DNA of 22,703 bases from Chrysochromulina tobinii. Lineage: Eukaryota > Haptophyta > Prymnesiales > Chrysochromulinaceae. The position numbers and the translations under genes were made by a program. Positions 1-7,308 of the stretch are shown here, piece after piece. Position 1 is the stretch's first letter; each line of letters opens with the position of its first letter. The notes beneath the pieces are model-generated. The model was not told the DNA's origin. It saw nothing but the letters and a program-made list of their open reading frames with translations, and did no database searches. The DNA is taken from positions 1 to 22,703 of the forward strand of contig JWZX01001276.1 in the NCBI GenBank assembly GCA_001275005.1. Reading direction: 5' to 3'.

Positions 1-42
1 GATACACTCAGGATACACTCAGGATACATCAGGATACGTATC
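1..42. repeat. Short tandem repeat, GATACACTCAG-type
   Basis: Two perfect 11-bp units (1-11, 12-22) are followed by a 10-bp degenerate unit (23-32), and then by the palindrome GATACGTATC (33-42). Just downstream a second 12-bp word, GATAGGAAACTG, occurs at 44-55 and 67-78. The array runs off the window edge, so its full length is unknown. Confidence 0.85.
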
Positions 43-380
43 TGATAGGAAACTGTACCCAAACACGATAGGAAACTGACCCGCACCGAGGTTCGCCCCG
101 GTACCGGTAAACTTCCTGGACGCAACAAGTAAAAACACATCGGCGAGGATCACAAGGATCCTGACCACCACCCCACCCACCCAGAAAATTCTCGACCCCC
201 GCGGATCGCATTCACGCAAGCGCGCCGTCCATACTTGCGTACCGGTAAATTTGGCGCCGTAAACTTACCGGACGACGCCAGGCAAGGCGGGGCAACAAGT
301 CTGGGGCCACTCCCCCTTCTCGAAGCGCGGTGGGCGGAGGGCACGGCATTGAGTCGCCTGTGTCGTCTGCCGACGTGGGA
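43..380. other. Non-coding flank upstream of the RING-H2 gene
   Basis: No convincing gene is seen. It holds two TACCGGTA palindromes (102-109 and 240-247). A diverged direct repeat shares the words GTAAACTT, GGACG and CAACAAGT: the copy near 101-131 is short, and the copy near 240-300 looks like the same block with two insertions. The promoter and 5' UTR of the RING-H2 gene probably lie here. The downstream reading frame stays open back to a GTG at 330, but a eukaryotic start there is unlikely. Confidence 0.5.
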
Positions 381-1283
381 ATGTCGTCTGAATCTTCGAC
401 GCCTTCGACACGCCCCTCGAGGCGATCGCCGTGGACAAACATGTTTCGGCGGCGAAACGTGAGCCGCATGGAGACGATGCAGCTGCATGCAGGTGCTCCC
501 AACGAGGATGAGGATGTCTCGGAGCTTCCGATGTCGGATCTTCTCCTGGAGATGCAGAGGCCACCGATGGCCCTGACCATTGATGGTCGCGAGGCGGCGA
601 TATTGCTCATGAACACCATGCAGCGTGATGTCCAAAACATGAACTTATTTGCCTCTGAGCCCCGCAGGACCGTGAGCACGTACCAAGTGAACCTTGTGCA
701 GCTGCGCCAGCTTACGAGCGGCCTCTTCGAGATGGACGAGGAGAGACGCTTCGAGGATGACATGAAGGCGGCGATGGATGAGAGCGTGTCCATTGCCGTC
801 CATCAGCTGCCCGTGGTAGAGTGGCGGGACGAGCCGTATGAATGCCCCCTCTGCCTCGACACTGTGGAGGTGGGCACGCGCGTTCGCCAACTCGGGTGCA
901 AGCATCACTTCCATACGGAGTGCATCGACCGGTGGCTCTGCCAGGAGCAGAGCGGCAAGCGGCGGCGCTGCCCATTGTGCAACGCCGACCCGATCACCGG
1001 CATCGTGCCAGACCCGTTCGAGGAGCTCCGAGCTAACCCCCGCTGGAACCCCTCAGCAGCCCCGAGGCATCGCAGCACGGACGCGCGGACAGCGGCAACT
1101 GCCGAGCCCACGGGCCTCCTATTCGGGGGGCTGCCCGTCGAGGAGCTCCTCCCGCGCTGGGTCTTTCTCTCATGGCCACCAGCAGAGGACATTGGCGAGC
1201 AGCGGCCTGCGGCGACGGGCAACGACCACAGCTTAGGGCTGCAGCAGGGACAGGAGGTGCACGAGAGCACCTATTCGGCGTGA
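381..1283 (+). CDS. RING-H2 zinc-finger protein, probable E3 ubiquitin ligase
   Basis: The ATG at 381 is the first in-frame ATG and gives about 300 residues. A RING-H2 finger lies near residues 155-200 of this form: CPLC, then a C-x-H-x2-H-x2-C run (CKHHFHTEC) followed by IDRWL, then CPLC. Spacing and the paired histidines match RING-H2 E3 ligases, which bind an E2 enzyme and direct ubiquitin transfer. The region before the finger looks helical and acidic (MDEERRFEDDMKAAMDES) and matches no domain I recognise. The tail after the finger is Pro/Ala-rich. No membrane segment is evident, so a soluble ligase is inferred; the substrate is unknown. Its 3' end converges on the LON-domain gene. A second ubiquitin ligase (RBR type) occurs at 16085. 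The RING call is firm; cellular role is not. Confidence 0.85.
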   Translation: MSSESSTPSTRPSRRSPWTNMFRRRNVSRMETMQLHAGAPNEDEDVSELPMSDLLLEMQRPPMALTIDGREAAILLMNTMQRDVQNMNLFASEPRRTVSTYQVNLVQLRQLTSGLFEMDEERRFEDDMKAAMDESVSIAVHQLPVVEWRDEPYECPLCLDTVEVGTRVRQLGCKHHFHTECIDRWLCQEQSGKRRRCPLCNADPITGIVPDPFEELRANPRWNPSAAPRHRSTDARTAATAEPTGLLFGGLPVEELLPRWVFLSWPPAEDIGEQRPAATGNDHSLGLQQGQEVHESTYSA

Positions 1284-1865
1284 AGAGACTCATCCTATGA
1301 CGTCGTGCGCGAGCACATTCCACTGCGCACGTTAGGCCTCCCGGCTCCCCATCAAGCACATCGTACGGGTGAGCAGTCCCGAGTCGAGCCTCGCGGCGTG
1401 AGTGAATAGTACCATACAGCTTCGCATTCTGGCCCATGTCTCTATCAAGTCATTGTTAAACCTGTAAATAGACTACAACCGTCGACCGTAAACGCAACGC
1501 ATACAAGGGAAGTCGAAAGACCGCCGATAGACGGACCGACGGATACAGACGAGAGCCGAGCTGAGCCGCACGCACAAAATATCACGTGCCGGAGCGGAGA
1601 ATCTCGAACGTGTCGATCCCCCCGCGCGTGAATCGAGTCAGATCCGCTCCGGCCCACACTCACACACTCCGCCGGAACTCCGCGCGGGCACGTTATAGCA
1701 GCACGTTATGGCGTCAGTATGGCGTCTGGTCGCTCATGCAGATTCACGCCGCCGGCCGTCTTGGCCTTCGGGCTCAACATTAATTCTTGTGAATCTGCGG
1801 TCGGTCTTTCAGTTGCATGCTCACGAGCACACTGGCTCGCACAGCCACAATAGAAGGAAGAGAGG
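1284..1865. other. Convergent intergenic region
   Basis: This holds the 3' ends of the RING-H2 gene (+) and the LON-domain gene (-). A TGTAAA at 1463-1468 could act as a poly(A) signal for the plus-strand gene. A strong inverted repeat lies at 1588-1653 (listed separately). ORFs crossing the region have no recognisable protein character and are treated as chance. Confidence 0.5.
1588..1653. repeat. 66-nt hairpin with a perfect 11-bp stem
   Basis: GCCGGAGCGGA at 1588-1598 is the exact reverse complement of TCCGCTCCGGC at 1643-1653. Inside, CTCGA (1603-1607) can pair with TCGAG (1633-1637), giving a second stem. It sits between two convergent genes. It could be a structured 3' UTR element or small RNA precursor, or chance. 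It does not fold as a tRNA. Confidence 0.6.
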
Positions 1866-2732
1866 TCAGAAGGTCGGCCCAGGCCGCTTGAGCCTCTCGA
1901 TGCTGTCCTTCAGCCCCACCTCCACCACTTGCAGCCGTATATCTGCTGTCTCTGCCGTCAGGCAAGCCGGCCGGATCTCGAGCGCGACTCCAAGCGCTGG
2001 CAGCGGGTTGATGAGCCCCGCAATCCAGAGCGCCCTGGCTGTCGGGCGGTTGGGTTCGGGGATCGGGCCTAGGTCGGCGAGGATCTTTTCGATTTGGCCA
2101 GGCTGCCGCTCACGCCCTGTCGCCTTGACTAGCTGCATCCACTCGGAGACGAGCACATCGAGGGCCTCGGCGCGCGCCAGTACTGCAGGCGCTGGCTGCT
2201 CGCCAGGAGTAGATGCGTCGAGCGATAGCCAGCGGACGCTGCCAGACCGACCAAGCCAACGCGATCCCTCGTCCTCGCCGACCTCTACAACCTCGCAATA
2301 TCGATCGGCAACGAGCGTCGCGATGGCATCGCCCTCTGGCCGCCGGTCGAGCCGCTCGACGCGGCACTCAACACCGTTATTGAGGAGTCGTAGCCGATCG
2401 CGGCCGACCATCACAAGAGGACATTCGTCGACTTCCATCCTGTCGAGGGTTTCCACGAATGAGGCCGGCACGCTGAACGTGAGGCACTGTCCGGGCACCA
2501 TTGAATCGAAGTTGAAAAGACGCACTTTTTCTGGTTCGGGCGCCTGTTGCAGAGCCGAGATACGAGAGGCTAGAAGGCTCAGATCCAATCCACCAGCAGC
2601 CTTGCTATCTTCGTCGGATGGCTGTTCCAGAGCCATGCGCGCAGTCAGACCAGCATGACTCGCGTGCATAACGTTGGCAGGCCCCAAGACGTAGGATAGC
2701 ACGATCGCCGGCAAGACGATTGACAGCTGCAT
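1866..2732 (-). CDS. LON substrate-binding (Lon N-terminal) domain protein with N-terminal leader
   Basis: 288 residues from an ATG at 2732. From about residue 70 to 280 the protein reads as a stand-alone Lon-N domain: an opening LFNF...PGQCLTFSVP strand pair, a central NNGVECRVERLDR / ADRYCEVVEV block, and a closing helical part with W..GLINPLPALGVALEIRP and VGLKDSIERL. There is no AAA+ ATPase or Ser-Lys protease domain, so it is not Lon protease itself. Such single-domain proteins occur in bacteria and plastid-bearing eukaryotes; their role is poorly known and is usually guessed to be substrate binding. The first ~24 residues are hydrophobic (MQLSIVLPAIVLSYVLG) with Ala/His after them, consistent with a signal peptide; plastid targeting is an inference. 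It follows SPF45 on the same strand after a 338-bp gap. Confidence 0.75.
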   Translation of the reverse strand: MQLSIVLPAIVLSYVLGPANVMHASHAGLTARMALEQPSDEDSKAAGGLDLSLLASRISALQQAPEPEKVRLFNFDSMVPGQCLTFSVPASFVETLDRMEVDECPLVMVGRDRLRLLNNGVECRVERLDRRPEGDAIATLVADRYCEVVEVGEDEGSRWLGRSGSVRWLSLDASTPGEQPAPAVLARAEALDVLVSEWMQLVKATGRERQPGQIEKILADLGPIPEPNRPTARALWIAGLINPLPALGVALEIRPACLTAETADIRLQVVEVGLKDSIERLKRPGPTF

Positions 2733-3070
2733 CCACTTCCTTCTTCGCCCTCGTCGGCTTGACTCGTGTGAACCCGTTTTTTTCTAACGAAAAGCCAGGA
2801 CGTCGCTCCACGAGCGGCGACTTTGGGAAATTCATTTCCGAAAGTCTAGCACGAGCCAACTCGTCGGCCCCCTTGTCCCCCTTGCCTCTCACACTCGCGG
2901 AGCAATTTTTCGCGAGGTCGCGATCTCGCCACGCGTGACGCCGTCGACCGCGCACCCACCTGGGGCTGTATGGCTACTTTTCACATCAGCTCCTCATACA
3001 TGTAGCGTGCTCACGAAAAATAGCCTCCAAACATTTACGGCCGAGGAAGATTCGATTGCTGACATGTGCG
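2733..3070. promoter_or_regulatory. Intergenic region: LON gene promoter and SPF45 3' end
   Basis: The region lies between the SPF45 stop (3071) and the LON gene ATG (2732), both on the minus strand. It holds a T7 tract near 2778, two overlapping-scale TCGCGA palindromes (2910-2915 and 2918-2923), and a TACATGTA palindrome at 2997-3004, about 70 bp downstream of the SPF45 stop. No TATA box was recognised. Confidence 0.45.
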
Positions 3071-4558
3071 CTACCCTTTGTTGAGCTGCCCCGCGTCATA
3101 GTCGGCCTCCAGGTAGAAGGCGACGGACACGTTGCGACCGCCGAAGAAGCGGCCGTCCAGGTCGATGTACGCCTTCATAGCGGCGGCCTGCTTGGAAAAT
3201 TTGACGAAGATGCGCACCGCGTCCTCAGACGCGGGCGCCTCGGTGGTCGGTTGCTCAAAGATGGTAACGCCGAGCACCTCGCCGTACTTGGAACACTCCT
3301 CGCCGATCTCGCCCGAGAGCTCGTCGTCCACCTCGCCCGGTCCCACCATGTTATGAAGCATGAGCACTCGGCTCGGACGGCCGCGAAAGGTTACGGCACC
3401 CTTGGCGGCACCGGCGGCGGTGGCCACGGTCGCGCCGCCGGTCACTCCTCCAGCCGCGCCAGGCGGCGGTGGCGGCGGTGGCGGTGGTAGCGCTGAGGGC
3501 AGCGGCGGGCGGCCCATGGCGCGCTCGGCAGCGTTGACGATCACGCCTGTGGCGCCATCACTCTTCCTGGCGACGAGTGGCGTACGCATCCCCTGCCCAT
3601 CCTTACCCAGGCCCTGGCCCTCACTCCATCCCATCTTCTGGATCATGCTCAGCCCCGGGTCCGCCTCGGCGTCTTCGATGCCGCGGACGCCGGCACCGCT
3701 GCCGTCGCCCACGCCGCCGCCATCGCCGGCGACGCCTCCGAGGCCGCTGCTCACCGACGCAGATTGCAGGGCAAACGGCGGCGGCGGCGGCGGTGGAATT
3801 CTTTGCCGCTTCGAAGCAGGATCGTCCGAACCGGCACCAGATGTAACAGGCGGCGGCGGCGGTGCGAGCGGCGGCGCGAGAGGCGGCGGCGGCGGCGGAG
3901 CGAGTAGCGGCTGCGACGAGGAAGCTGCCGGAGGCTGTGAGGCAGGCGCAGCAAGGCTGGCGAGCTTGCGGCTGGTCTCGGCCTTCTTTTGCTCGAGCGC
4001 CTCCTCGAGCTCCTTGGCTTTTTTCTTCGCCTCCAGCTCGCGAACCAACTCTCTGTAGTCGTTCGGTGTCGCCGGATCGTACGGCACCTTGATGTCCTTG
4101 AACCAGCCGTGTGTGCCAAGCAGCACACTGGGCCCAGCGCTGCCAGCGGTGGGCAATGGAGACGGCAGCGGCGACGGCAGCGACGCAGGCACGCTGGCTG
4201 GGAGCAAGCCCTTGATCACTTCAGCAGGCTTGGAAGCCTTTTTTCCTACCTTGGGTGGCGCGAGCTTCAGCGCTGCCGTGAGCACTGGCGAGCTAGCTGG
4301 CTTTTCAGCAGTCACTGCGACCACAGCTGCTGGAGCTGCGGCCGAACTCGCGCTACTGCTGCTCGCGGCGGCCACAGGCGCACCTGCTTTGCCCGATTTG
4401 GGGTCGAGGCCGGCGAGCGCGTACATTATCAGCGCCTCGTCGCGGCGAGGCCCTCGCGACCTTCCTCGCTCCACAGGGTTGCGGATGTACCATGGTAGCG
4501 ATTGTACGATGATCGAAGTTGGAGCTGTGAAGTTAAAAAGTCTGTGAATGGGGCGCAT
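3071..4558 (-). CDS. RBM17: Splicing factor 45 homologue (SPF45/RBM17)
   Basis: 495 residues from the ATG at 4558. The order of parts matches SPF45. There is a conserved motif near 147-172 (GWFKDIKVPYDPATPNDY) followed by a charged coiled coil (~168-200). A G-patch follows at ~300-338 (MIQKMGWSEGQGLGKDGQG), then a C-terminal U2AF-homology RRM at ~396-483 with LHNMVGPGEVDDEL, EECSKYGEV, EDAVRIFVKF and GRFFGGR. The R-x-F (R470-F472) is the UHM signature that binds tryptophan-containing ULM ligands on SF3B1/U2AF. In animals SPF45 helps define 3' splice sites in the early spliceosome. Long Pro/Ala/Gly linkers make it longer than the human protein (401 aa). M45 (4426) is an alternative start: residues 1-44 lack family resemblance, and the upstream gene's stop is only 31 bp away. 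Confidence 0.92.
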   Translation of the reverse strand: MRPIHRLFNFTAPTSIIVQSLPWYIRNPVERGRSRGPRRDEALIMYALAGLDPKSGKAGAPVAAASSSSASSAAAPAAVVAVTAEKPASSPVLTAALKLAPPKVGKKASKPAEVIKGLLPASVPASLPSPLPSPLPTAGSAGPSVLLGTHGWFKDIKVPYDPATPNDYRELVRELEAKKKAKELEEALEQKKAETSRKLASLAAPASQPPAASSSQPLLAPPPPPPLAPPLAPPPPPVTSGAGSDDPASKRQRIPPPPPPPFALQSASVSSGLGGVAGDGGGVGDGSGAGVRGIEDAEADPGLSMIQKMGWSEGQGLGKDGQGMRTPLVARKSDGATGVIVNAAERAMGRPPLPSALPPPPPPPPPGAAGGVTGGATVATAAGAAKGAVTFRGRPSRVLMLHNMVGPGEVDDELSGEIGEECSKYGEVLGVTIFEQPTTEAPASEDAVRIFVKFSKQAAAMKAYIDLDGRFFGGRNVSVAFYLEADYDAGQLNKG

Positions 4559-4583
4559 TGAGTTGAGGTTGAACGCTTCGCAC

Positions 4584-4589
4584 TTTATT
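4584..4589 (-). terminator. Canonical AATAAA poly(A) signal directly after the methyltransferase stop
   Basis: On the minus strand the TAG stop (4592-4590) is immediately followed by AATAAA. It also lies 26 bp before the SPF45 ATG, so the methyltransferase 3' end must overlap the SPF45 5' region. Whether it is used is inferred. Confidence 0.5.
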
Positions 4590-6629
4590 CTACAGGTCCT
4601 TCACAGTGCTTGCATGGTCAGCCTGCTCGGTGCCCGTGTGACGCTTGCGGACGACAGTCAGGAGCTCTCGTCGTTCGGAAATGATTCCCATCACCTCCTC
4701 GCGGGTGCACTCAATCGTCTCCGACGGCTCCAGCCCAGGAAATTCGTTCCCGGACTCAGCAGATGGCGAGCGAGCGAGCACCTCCAAATAGTCGCACCAC
4801 CTGCGAAACTGCTCCTCTGGCACTGCGGTCTGGAATAGCCGGTGCAGCGCCATAGTCTCTGGGCTCTGGGTCGAGCTGTCGAGCTGCCGGGCCCGCAGTG
4901 CGTCACAAGCCTGGTGTCGCTCCTCACGCTTCTGCCGGCGGCTACGGTGGCGCGGAGGGGTGGAGTCGGTGCTCGATCTACGTGCGAGCATCCCGGATGG
5001 ACCAAGCACGGCATCCAAGCCCACATCCACGTCGAAATGCTCGGATGCAGCCTCGGCGCCCTCGCGTCGCATCTCGACTGCATGCGCAGCCAAAATGTCC
5101 GGCAGGCAGCACGCTGCATGCACCCGGCCCAAATTTGGAAGGCAGCACGCTGCATGCACTCGGCCCAAATTTGGAAGGCAGCACGGCGCCAATACCAACG
5201 CCTCGACGCTCTGGTGCAAAGCATGAAACGCTCGGATCGTGACTGTGGAGAGCTCGCCGCATAGATGCATACCGAGTAAAATGGTGCGACGGCCTCCTCC
5301 GGCCGCTTGAATCAGCTCGTCCAATGACCCGACGAATGTCGGTGAGAGCAGATCCATCTGCGTGTACCGCACGTTGCTGAGGCCGGCCGCTGCAAAATGC
5401 GGTAGTCGCGTGGGCTCAATGATGTCGACTGCGGAGATGAGACACGTGGGGAAGAGGACGCCCAGAATGACGCTCACGAAGCTTGTGCCACAGCACAGGT
5501 CGACGATGTGACATGGAGATGCCTTGCGATGGATCTCGCGCTTGATCTCGTGATCGAGCTCACAAATCTCGTCATCGATCCCGCCATCGAGCTCACGGAG
5601 GATGCACCGCGTCGCCTCGAGCATTGCAAGTGCCTCTGTAAGCTCCCTCGTGAAGCTGTGCCGGCGTGTCGGCGAGTTCACGAAGTGGAGCGCCGGCGAT
5701 GAGAGCGTCGCGAGCTTGGACTCATCCACACCGCGACTTGTGAAGAACTGCGTGATCAAGTGCTGCTGCGCGGGAGTCATGGAGCTTGGCAGCAGGCCGC
5801 GCGTCGCCTTAGCCCGCAGGCTGCCAAACTTGGACGCGCCGTGTTGGCGACCGCACGTCGCACAGGTGAAGCACTTGTGGAGCACGACTGCGCCAGCAGC
5901 CAAGCACGGCGTGGCAACGTTGGGCACGCGTGGAGGAGGAAGCAGAGGTTTCCTAAGCGCTCGACGTGGCGTAGACGCATGCGGTCGTTGAGAAGGCTGA
6001 CCCATCGAATCTAACACTTTGAGCACGCTTGTTGCAGAGATCCGAGCGGCTGCAGCGAGGGCGGCGACGTCGGTCTCACGCGACTCGTCGCTCCAAGACT
6101 GCATGCCTCTGCCCTCGTTGGCCTTCCACTCGATGACGACAAGCCAAGGCCTCGGACGAGCCTCTTTGCTCGCAGCCCACTGGTCCGTGACAAAACGGCG
6201 GTGCGCCTCGGATTCACAGAGGCTGCCAGGTGTGGTGGCAGTGCCATCCGCGGTTAGGTGCACGAGCATTTCGTCGAGAGATTCGGTTGACGCGAGTCGT
6301 TCATATTTGATGAGAGAGTCCCACGCAAACCACACCCAGACCACGTCCGAAGCGAAGGAGGATCCCGGAACAGTAACGACGAGCTTGACGCGATCCGGCC
6401 ATTCCCGCTGCTCGGCAGTCGACAGGCGCTGGGTGAGCGGCAGCGACCCTTGGAGAATAGCTGCTCTGGAAGCAGCAGCGATCGGCTGCACGTCGGTGGC
6501 TCGAGCTTCGACCACCGAGCGCATCACGGCGTGTTGTGAATTGGCTGTGGAAGGGCACGCAGGAGGTGTAGAGGAGGGCGAACGAGTGATTTCACGCAAC
6601 TTTCTGGTCGCCCGTAGCGTCACTCCCAT
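4590..6629 (-). CDS. SAM-dependent methyltransferase, HLCG-motif family
   Basis: From the ATG at 6629 the protein has about 679 residues. The recognisable part is a Rossmann-fold methyltransferase: motif I IVDLCCGTSFVSVIL (~375-388), an acidic strand end SAVDIIEP (~399-406), motif YTQMDLLSP, and then LLGMHLCGELS (~450-461) and LVLAPCCLP. HLCG plus PCC motifs are typical of the TRM13/METTL25/RRNAD1/GSTCD-like group (Methyltransf_32 type), which includes RNA methyltransferases; the substrate here is unknown. Upstream is a CxxC-containing stretch (CFTCATC) and an unrecognised N-terminal region of ~230 residues (LVVTVPGSSF, WLVVIEWKANEG). A 12-residue block after PCCLP is tandemly repeated. The frame stays open to an ATG at 6695, but that extension runs into palindromic repeat DNA, so 6629 is preferred; M58 of the long form is another option. 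Confidence 0.7.
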   Translation of the reverse strand: MGVTLRATRKLREITRSPSSTPPACPSTANSQHAVMRSVVEARATDVQPIAAASRAAILQGSLPLTQRLSTAEQREWPDRVKLVVTVPGSSFASDVVWVWFAWDSLIKYERLASTESLDEMLVHLTADGTATTPGSLCESEAHRRFVTDQWAASKEARPRPWLVVIEWKANEGRGMQSWSDESRETDVAALAAAARISATSVLKVLDSMGQPSQRPHASTPRRALRKPLLPPPRVPNVATPCLAAGAVVLHKCFTCATCGRQHGASKFGSLRAKATRGLLPSSMTPAQQHLITQFFTSRGVDESKLATLSSPALHFVNSPTRRHSFTRELTEALAMLEATRCILRELDGGIDDEICELDHEIKREIHRKASPCHIVDLCCGTSFVSVILGVLFPTCLISAVDIIEPTRLPHFAAAGLSNVRYTQMDLLSPTFVGSLDELIQAAGGGRRTILLGMHLCGELSTVTIRAFHALHQSVEALVLAPCCLPNLGRVHAACCLPNLGRVHAACCLPDILAAHAVEMRREGAEAASEHFDVDVGLDAVLGPSGMLARRSSTDSTPPRHRSRRQKREERHQACDALRARQLDSSTQSPETMALHRLFQTAVPEEQFRRWCDYLEVLARSPSAESGNEFPGLEPSETIECTREEVMGIISERRELLTVVRKRHTGTEQADHASTVKDL
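5105..5190. repeat. 36-bp in-frame tandem repeat inside the methyltransferase
   Basis: Copy 1 is 5105-5140 and copy 2 is 5141-5176, differing at one base (CACCC versus CACTC). A partial third copy is 5177-5190. On the coding strand this gives repeated CCLPNLGRVHAA, ending in a third CCLP. The unit length is a multiple of three, so the frame is kept. Confidence 0.95.
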
Positions 6630-7021
6630 AAAGTACGGAATGGACGGCGCAATGGGACGGCCCCTGGGACCTCGGGTACCGGTACATCGGTACATGTATT
6701 CATGGCCTTTCAGGGGGTCCCGCCAATTGGTAGGTAGCTTGGTCAGTTACTCTAGAGGCCTATTCCGGTAGCCCTATTCACGGCCTTCTTGTATACCGTT
6801 TAGACTGTACCTAGACTGTACCGGTACCGTTTTCGCGGCGCGGTCGTCCATGTCGCGTGTGGCGTGTGCCCGTGACAGAGTCCCGTGTATGTCAACTCGT
6901 GTGCACGTTAACGCGACACACGCGACAACCGGTGCTACCTGCTACGCCTACGGCACTCAATTGACGGCTCTGTTACTACCCGCTCAGAATACACACGCCA
7001 ATTGACACACGCCTTACATGA

Positions 7022-7127
7022 CTACCGGTAAAAAGACACCGGGGGGAGCCGGGACACACACTACCGGTACTGTACGGTTCAAACCGTATGATACCGGCTC
7101 GTGTGTCCCCCCGGTGTTTTACCGGCT
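7022..7127. repeat. Imperfect fold-back (inverted repeat), ~106 bp
   Basis: The left arm (7022-7079) and right arm (7082-7127) are complementary with small gaps. The centre is TACGGTT-CA-AACCGTA (7073-7088). Next outward CCGGTA pairs with TACCGG. Further out, ACACCGGGGGGA on the left pairs with TCCCCCCGGTGT on the right, and CCGGTAAAA pairs with TTTTACCGG. The left arm carries about ten extra bases. It could be a MITE-like remnant or a cruciform-forming regulatory site; no target-site duplication was identified. Confidence 0.8.
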
Positions 7128-7140
7128 CAAAAACACCGTA

Positions 7141-7163
7141 GGTACGGTAAATTTACCGGTACC
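7141..7163. repeat. Near-perfect 23-bp palindrome
   Basis: The core GGTAAATTTACC (7146-7157) is a perfect 12-bp palindrome. Flanks GGTAC and GGTACC would make it a perfect 24-mer if one C were added on the left. It lies 14 bp beyond the fold-back. Confidence 0.85.
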
Positions 7164-7308
7164 TCGCCAACCGAATTATTCGTTGTTTTGGCTCGCACGC
7201 GGCTCGCACTGTGTGGTCTCACGGAACATCCCGAAGCGGGCCGTCCTGCGTCGCCGTTCGCTGGTTTTGGTGCGAGCTCCAAACGGGGAGCCGCTGACTC
7301 GCGTGGAA

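Larger units (their letters stand above)
6630..7308. promoter_or_regulatory. Palindrome-rich divergent intergenic region
   Basis: This lies between two divergent genes, so it probably contains both promoters. It carries five TACCGGTA palindromes (6677-6684, 6819-6826, 7023-7030, 7062-7069, 7154-7161), a TACATGTA (6691-6698), a tandem 11-bp repeat TAGACTGTACC (6801-6811 and 6812-6822), and an 11-bp perfect inverted repeat (6851-6861 with 6917-6927). It also holds repeated AATTGACACACGCC-like words near 6957-7013 and a large fold-back (7022-7127). Open frames from both neighbours extend into it, but the peptide they would encode is derived from the repeats and is unlikely to be real. Confidence 0.6.

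Noticed and set aside
1-131. CRISPR-like array
   Set aside because: Units are 10-12 bp, directly adjacent without spacers; this is a simple tandem repeat.
1588-1653. tRNA gene
   Set aside because: The acceptor-like stem is 11 bp, there is no paired T-arm or anticodon arm in either orientation, and the total length is too short.
1708-2658. 316-codon open frame on the plus strand
   Set aside because: It lies antisense to the LON-domain gene, is Ser/Arg-rich and shows no family resemblance; a shadow frame.
7018-7308. 97-residue N-terminal extension of the TIR-like membrane protein
   Set aside because: It is encoded by the fold-back and palindromes; the sequence is better explained as promoter or 5' UTR, with the start at 7309.
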